Positions 59,709 to 64,000 of a stretch of DNA of 64,000 nucleotides are shown here, in pieces. The DNA is from Sporosarcina luteola (GTDB lineage Bacteria > Bacillota > Bacilli > Bacillales_A > Planococcaceae). The position numbers and the translations under genes are program-made. The DNA lies in the NCBI RefSeq assembly GCF_007991495.1, contig NZ_BJYL01000017.1, positions 47,881 to 111,880 of the forward strand, written 5' to 3'. The first letter of the stretch is position 1. Every line of letters starts with the position of its first letter. The notes beneath the pieces were generated by a model. It made no database searches. It saw only the letters and a list, made by a program, of their open reading frames with translations, and was not told the origin of the DNA.

Positions 59709-61055
59709 TTAAACTAACACCATCCACAAAATCATTGTAACGACAATCGTTGTCACACCTTGCAACAATGTTGCCATCGTTTGTGCTTTATAAGCCTCTG
59801 TCACTTGCATGCCGCTGAATTGAGTTACCACCCAGAAGAAGCTATCGTTGACATGACTTACTGTCATCGCCCCAGCTCCCACTGCCATGACAACAAGCGC
59901 CAATGGAATAGCACCCTCAATTCCCATCGCTGGAAGAAGTGGAGCAACCAACGTGGAAGCAATGACTAATGCCGCTGTCGATGAACCTTGCGCCGTTTTC
60001 AATGCTGCTGCAATGAAGAATGGAACGAGAAGGAATAATGCGCCACCAGCCAATGAATCAAAGTTCATTTTACCGATCAGATCAGCTACGCCAGAATTTG
60101 AAATCACTTTACCGAACGCACCGCCCGCACCCGTGATTAGTAAAATCGGTGCGGCTTCCTTCAAACCTTCCCCAATCCAAGACGTCATTGTCTCTTCATT
60201 CCATTTCGGCAACAATAAGAATGACGCCAGTACACCAGCCAACAAGGCAACAGAAGGAGCCCCTAAGAATTGCAAGAAGTTATTGAAACCGCCTTCCGCC
60301 ATCGTCAATTTAGATACAGAACCTATCCCAATTAAAACGATCGGTAACACGATTGGTAAAAAAGCTTTAAAAGTCGAAGGCATCTGGCCAAATGATTTGA
60401 CGATTTCATCATACTCCAAGCCCGTCTCCTCAACATCTTCAGGAACAGTGATGTTGGAACCTACCCGTACAGCCCACAGGTAACCGACAACTACCGCCGG
60501 AATTGCAACAATAAGTCCAATGAGAATAATAGTCCCCAAATAATTTTCCGCACCAATATTACCTGCTGCAGCAATCGGTCCTGGTGTCGGCGGCACTAAA
60601 GTGTGTGTCGCATACAAACCAGTAGCCAACGCTACTGACATGGAAGCAATCGCTACCTTCGCCCGTTTTGCCAAAGCTTTTTTCAAGCTGGATAAAATAA
60701 TGAAGCCTGAATCACAAAACACTGGAATTGAAACGATATATCCGATAATGGACATCGCCAATTGCGGGCGCTTTTCACCGATCAAGCGCAATACAACCTC
60801 CGCCATCCTAAACGCCGCACCCGACTTTTCCAAGATGACGCCAATGATCGTCCCGGCTACAATGACGAGCCCGATACTCTTCATTAGCCCACCGAAACCA
60901 TCATTGACATTTTCAACAACAGCCAATAGCGGCATACCTGACGTAATTCCAACGAAAAACGCACCTGCTAATAAGGATAAAAACGGATGAACCTTGAACA
61001 CAGCCGTTAACACTACGATGAGCACAACACTTATAAGAATCATTGCAAATAACAT
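59709..61055 (-). CDS. GntP-family permease (probable glycerate/gluconate uptake)
   Basis: A 448-aa membrane permease of the gluconate:H+ symporter family with about twelve to fourteen spans. Signatures include NDGFGGLMKSIGLVIVAG, SIPVFCDSGFIILSSLKKAL and ATHTLVPPTPGPIAAAG in the first half. AAAGGGGTG precedes the ATG. It follows the glycerate kinase gene by 19 bp, and with a divergent CdaR-like regulator this makes glycerate the most likely substrate, with gluconate or a sugar acid as alternatives. Confidence 0.92.
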   Translation of the reverse strand: MLFAMILISVVLIVVLTAVFKVHPFLSLLAGAFFVGITSGMPLLAVVENVNDGFGGLMKSIGLVIVAGTIIGVILEKSGAAFRMAEVVLRLIGEKRPQLAMSIIGYIVSIPVFCDSGFIILSSLKKALAKRAKVAIASMSVALATGLYATHTLVPPTPGPIAAAGNIGAENYLGTIILIGLIVAIPAVVVGYLWAVRVGSNITVPEDVEETGLEYDEIVKSFGQMPSTFKAFLPIVLPIVLIGIGSVSKLTMAEGGFNNFLQFLGAPSVALLAGVLASFLLLPKWNEETMTSWIGEGLKEAAPILLITGAGGAFGKVISNSGVADLIGKMNFDSLAGGALFLLVPFFIAAALKTAQGSSTAALVIASTLVAPLLPAMGIEGAIPLALVVMAVGAGAMTVSHVNDSFFWVVTQFSGMQVTEAYKAQTMATLLQGVTTIVVTMILWMVLV

Positions 61056-61074
61056 CTCTTACACCCCTTTTTCT

Positions 61075-62202
61075 TTAGTTAATATATTTCCCCATTACCT
61101 TTGTAGTCTTCGCCTGCAGATGAACGGCAGCATGTGAAATTGCTTCTTCAATCGGAAGATTCTCATCCGTGATTGCATGGACTTCCGTAAACAAAGGCAC
61201 TAATCGTCCCCGGCTTTCCTCATCCACGGCACCAGAAATAAGGATGACCGGCTTTCCCAACCGATGCGCAACTTTCGCAATACCAAACGGCGTCTTCCCC
61301 GAAAGCGTCTGCATATCTGTCTTCCCCTCGCCGGTAATGATAAGATCCGCATCCTTCACATGCGCCTCAAACGAAATCGCTTCCAGCACAACTTCAATGC
61401 CCTGTTTCATTTCACAATTGAAAAACGCCTGAAATGCCCCGCCCGCACCGCCGGCAGCCCCTGCCCCCTCTTTCGAATGAAGGGCAATTCCTGTCTTTTT
61501 TTCAATCGCGTCAGCAAACTTCCATAAATTCCGATCAAGTCTATCCACGTCAGCTGGTGCAGCCCCTTTTTGAGGTCCAAAAACAGCCGAAGCCCCTTGC
61601 TCTCCAATGAATGGATTCTTGACGTCGCTCGCAACTAGAAATTTGCTATCCTTTATGCGATCATCCCAATCCGCACAATCCAAGAAGACTAGATCATGTA
61701 ATGCGCCTCCCCCTTTCGGCAGTTCATCGCCAAGCCCATCCAATAATCGCATGCCCAGCGCTTGAAGAATCCCCGCTCCTCCATCATTCGATGCACTTCC
61801 ACCAAGACCGATGATGAATTCCCGGTACCCATTATCAAGCGCATGCGCGATCAATTCACCAGTTCCATATGAAGAAGCGAACAATGGATCCAGTTCATCT
61901 TCCTTTAATCGAATCAATCCGGACGCCTCTGCAATTTCAATTACGCAAGTCTTTCCGTCACCTAGTACTCCATAGGAGGCAGCAATCGGACGTCCAAGCG
62001 GATCCTCAACTGTGACAGTTATATATGTACCATTTGTTGCATCAACTAAGCTCCTCATCGTTCCTTCTCCGCCGTCCGCTGCTGGTAATAAAACTGTCTG
62101 GATATTATCATCTACCTCAATTATTCCAGCAGCCATCGCATTTGCAGCTTCAATAGCCGTTAAACTTCCCTTGAACGAATCAGGTGCCAAAATCACCTTC
62201 AT
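61075..62202 (-). CDS. Glycerate kinase (GarK/GlxK family)
   Basis: A 375-aa type I glycerate kinase phosphorylating D-glycerate with ATP. Family segments are KVILAPDSFKGSLTAIEAANAM at the N-terminus, LLPAADGGEGTM, IGLGGSASNDGGAGILQALG and the late DLIITGEGKTDMQTLSGKTP. AGGAGGTG lies before the ATG at 62202; the frame's first codon at 62211 lies in that site. First gene of the kinase-permease operon, divergent from the regulator. Confidence 0.94.
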   Translation of the reverse strand: MKVILAPDSFKGSLTAIEAANAMAAGIIEVDDNIQTVLLPAADGGEGTMRSLVDATNGTYITVTVEDPLGRPIAASYGVLGDGKTCVIEIAEASGLIRLKEDELDPLFASSYGTGELIAHALDNGYREFIIGLGGSASNDGGAGILQALGMRLLDGLGDELPKGGGALHDLVFLDCADWDDRIKDSKFLVASDVKNPFIGEQGASAVFGPQKGAAPADVDRLDRNLWKFADAIEKKTGIALHSKEGAGAAGGAGGAFQAFFNCEMKQGIEVVLEAISFEAHVKDADLIITGEGKTDMQTLSGKTPFGIAKVAHRLGKPVILISGAVDEESRGRLVPLFTEVHAITDENLPIEEAISHAAVHLQAKTTKVMGKYIN

Positions 62203-62282
62203 TACTAGCACCTCCTAAATGCGCTATGCAAAACAAATGAAACGCTTACAATTGATTGTATGTTCAGATACTAAAAAATACA

Positions 62283-62299
62283 TTATACTTGTTGTATAA
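62283..62299. promoter_or_regulatory. Inverted repeat in the glycerate kinase-cdaR intergenic region
   Basis: TTATAC-TTGTT-GTATAA is a perfect 6-bp inverted repeat, 48 bp before cdaR and about 80 bp from the kinase start; it includes a TATACT that could be a -10 box. A plausible binding site for the CdaR-like regulator. Confidence 0.45.
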
Positions 62300-62346
62300 A
62301 TTCAAACAGGATTTTCGGATGTTCATTATACAACGGGGTGAATTAT

Positions 62347-63426
62347 TTGATTACAAAGAAGCTAGCCGAGGAAATTGTGGAGCAGACGATGGTTCGGTTG
62401 AACAGGAACTTGAATGTGATGGACACGAATGGGATGATATTGGCCTCTGGGGAAGCGGAGCGTGTCGACCGGATTCACGAAGGGGCCGCACATGTCGCGA
62501 AAACGCGGGAACCACTTTGGATCACGGATGGAAATAGTACGGAATGGCATGGAACAAAACCTGGGGTAAACATGCCAATTCATTACAAAGATAGATTGGT
62601 CGGAATCATTGGCATCACCGGGAATCCGGGAGAGTTAAAGGATATCGCCACTCTCGTTCAATTGACAACTGAAATGATGGTCCACCAATCTATGATTACA
62701 TCTGAAGTGGAGTGGAAACGGAAAATCAAGGAGTTGGTTTTTGAAGAATTGATCGGCGGTGGGTCATTATCGTCCTTTGTCATCGATAGACTTTCGTTAT
62801 TGGAATTTGAAATGAAAGAGCCCTATTTGACCTTGCTAGTGCAAACGAAAAACCTCCCAACATCGCCACAACGTCTAATCGAGGTCATGGAGGAGCAATT
62901 TGATCGGAATACAGCTTTGATCGGATATTCTCAACTTAATGAACTGTTCATCGTTTTATCCGATGTAAAACCTTCTGTATTGGAAATGAAAATTAATAAG
63001 ATCCATAATTTATTCCAAGCGGATTCAGCTGTTAAAATTGGAGTCGGACTCCTTGCGGATGAATTGGAGGGCATCACACATTCCTACGAAACCGCAAAGT
63101 TAGCGATAAACTACGGGCCTGCACATCAGCATCTTCATTTTTATGATGATATTGAATTGCTTGCCCTGTTAAAAAGCAGTTCCTCCTTAACGAAAGAACG
63201 ATTCGCGCCACGCATTCTCACCGGATTGTCCAATCAACTTATTGAAACATTGACCGTGTTTTTCGACCATAACCAAGCAATCGGTGAAACCGCCGATGCA
63301 CTTTCCATCCATCGCCACACACTTACCTATCGATTGCGGAAGGTGAAGGAGCTCACTTCACTTGACCCAACCCGCTTTCAAGACGCCATCCTTTTCTATA
63401 TCGCGCTTTCTCTACGAGAAACGTGA
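62347..63426 (+). CDS. cdaR: CdaR-family sugar-acid-responsive regulator
   Basis: A 359-aa regulator with an N-terminal sugar-diacid-recognition domain (ITKKLAEEIVEQTM, LNVMDTNGMILASG, to about residue 130), a central GGDEF-like region and a C-terminal PucR-type helix-turn-helix (ETADALSIHRHTLTYRLRKV). CdaR proteins activate glycerate/glucarate use genes. GGGGTG lies 6 nt before a TTG at 62347, giving the family N-terminus; the GTG at 62338 is within that site. Divergent from the glycerate kinase operon, its likely target. Confidence 0.92.
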   Translation: MITKKLAEEIVEQTMVRLNRNLNVMDTNGMILASGEAERVDRIHEGAAHVAKTREPLWITDGNSTEWHGTKPGVNMPIHYKDRLVGIIGITGNPGELKDIATLVQLTTEMMVHQSMITSEVEWKRKIKELVFEELIGGGSLSSFVIDRLSLLEFEMKEPYLTLLVQTKNLPTSPQRLIEVMEEQFDRNTALIGYSQLNELFIVLSDVKPSVLEMKINKIHNLFQADSAVKIGVGLLADELEGITHSYETAKLAINYGPAHQHLHFYDDIELLALLKSSSSLTKERFAPRILTGLSNQLIETLTVFFDHNQAIGETADALSIHRHTLTYRLRKVKELTSLDPTRFQDAILFYIALSLRET

Positions 63427-63439
63427 TAGCTTCGGGTGT

Positions 63440-63565
63440 TACCAGTGAGTAAGGCGAGTTTATCACCACTTAGCCACAGTTTATCACCACTCAGGATGAG
63501 TTCATCACCACTTAAACATACTTTATCACCACTCAGAGCAGGTTTATCACCACTTAGCCACAAAT
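63440..63565. repeat. 21-bp tandem array 7 (TATCACCACT core)
   Basis: Units start at 63440 (decayed, TACCAGTGAG), 63461, 63482, 63503 (CATC variant), 63524 and 63545, exactly 21 bp apart. The base after ACT alternates: TTAG, TCAG, TTAA, TCAG, TTAG. It begins 14 bp after the cdaR stop and ends 39 bp from the terminator of the converging proline-rich gene. Confidence 0.9.
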
Positions 63566-63603
63566 CCGCTCCATTACAGCCTCCCTTGTTAACATAAAGA
63601 GAC

Positions 63604-63638
63604 AAAAAGCAATGCACCCATTAATAGGTTGCATTGCT
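63604..63638 (-). terminator. Terminator of the proline-rich gene
   Basis: On the minus strand AGCAATGCA / TGCATTGCT with ACC/GGG inner pairing is followed by TTTTTG. Confidence 0.8.
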
Positions 63639-63689
63639 TCACTCAATACATAATCAGTTCCACGTTATAATTATACATCTCTCTCAATC

Positions 63690-64000
63690 TCATAAATCTA
63701 AAAAAGATGGATTTGTTTCATTGTAAATGATTCTACCACTTTTCGATTTTATTCGATCCTTTATACTCTTTCTATCCTGGATATCGGAATCATTTACTTT
63801 ATCGGTAACTTCCGAGGATTCCTTGTCAGTGTCTGAAAAATTTTCCGACTCAGGTTCTGGCTCCGAATTCGTGTCAGGCTGCGGCTCTGGATTCGGATCC
63901 GGCTGCGGCTCTGGATTCGGTTCCGGTTGCGGCTCTGGATTCGGATCCGGTTGCGGCTCTGGATTCGGTTCCGGCTGTGGATCTGGCTGCGGCTGTGGTT
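63690..64000 (-). CDS. 3' end of a proline-rich repeat protein (truncated by the window edge)
   Basis: An open minus-strand frame enters from the window edge and ends with TGA at 63690. The visible 102 residues consist of a Pro-Glu/Gln/Asn/Asp dipeptide repeat (units like PEPNPEPQPD, each 30 bp in the DNA from about 63875 to 64000), then an acidic Ser/Asp stretch and a charged tail ending NPSFLDL. Such tracts are typical extended linkers in secreted or surface proteins, but the functional domain lies outside the window. A terminator follows, supporting a real gene end. Confidence 0.75.
   Translation of the reverse strand, partial: PQPQPDPQPEPNPEPQPDPNPEPQPEPNPEPQPDPNPEPQPDTNSEPEPESENFSDTDKESSEVTDKVNDSDIQDRKSIKDRIKSKSGRIIYNETNPSFLDL

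Overview
The window looks like a chromosomal segment of a spore-forming, low-to-mid GC Firmicute, most probably family Planococcaceae (Sporosarcina-like). This is inferred from the gene families rather than from a marker gene. The support is: strong AGGAGG-type ribosome sites, many TTG/GTG starts, a T-box leader, a bceRSAB bacitracin-type module, exosporium/spore-coat type proteins (collagen-like, BclB-like C-terminal domain, a probable morphogenetic coat protein) and candidate sporulation-sigma -10 boxes. I saw no rRNA, tRNA, insertion sequence, prophage or CRISPR array.

Layout. 1-4.2 kb: a class I ribonucleotide reductase operon (nrdA, flavodoxin, nrdB; minus strand). Its long leader carries a cobalamin riboswitch with a terminator, and an NrdR-type box lies upstream. 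4.3-13 kb: erythromycin-esterase family protein, a DUF3221-type lipoprotein, a T-box-controlled argS, a chemoreceptor and an AGCS amino-acid symporter with a structured leader. 13.3-17.8 kb: bceRSAB two-component/ABC detoxification module. 18-22 kb: NERD protein, nucleotidyltransferase, isochorismatase-like hydrolase, collagen-like spore protein, UDG-family protein. 22-32.3 kb: a complete reductive pyrimidine catabolism cluster (transporter, PreA, PreT, dihydropyrimidinase, ureidopropionase; divergent aminotransferase and semialdehyde dehydrogenase) predicted to take uracil/thymine to (methyl)malonate semialdehyde and then acyl-CoA. 32.3-47 kb: CcsA-like cytochrome assembly protein, an AgrC/AgrA-like pair without agrBD, a run of small housekeeping/resistance-like enzymes, a 26-codon small ORF with its own terminator, and a TPR-type regulator divergent from an MFS exporter across a repeated operator. 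47-51.2 kb: a spore-surface cluster including four proteins I cannot name. 51.2-59.4 kb: a tightly packed aromatic operon (two-component flavin monooxygenase, then the catechol ortho-cleavage/beta-ketoadipate pathway) that lacks a recognisable muconolactone isomerase but holds a carboxymuconolactone-decarboxylase-family protein. 59.7-63.4 kb: glycerate permease, glycerate kinase and divergent CdaR regulator. The window ends inside a proline-rich repeat protein.

The most unusual structure is a family of seven intergenic tandem-repeat arrays (at about 1, 5646, 9107, 17881, 47097, 59562 and 63440). All have an exact 21-bp period although their core sequences differ. Every array starts within roughly 5-50 bp of an intrinsic terminator. 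Several show an alternating A/B (42-bp) higher-order pattern. I do not recognise them as any described element.

Functions come from reading protein motifs and RNA structures by eye. Starts were moved from the longest open frame wherever a Shine-Dalgarno sequence clearly pointed to another codon, and each such change is noted.
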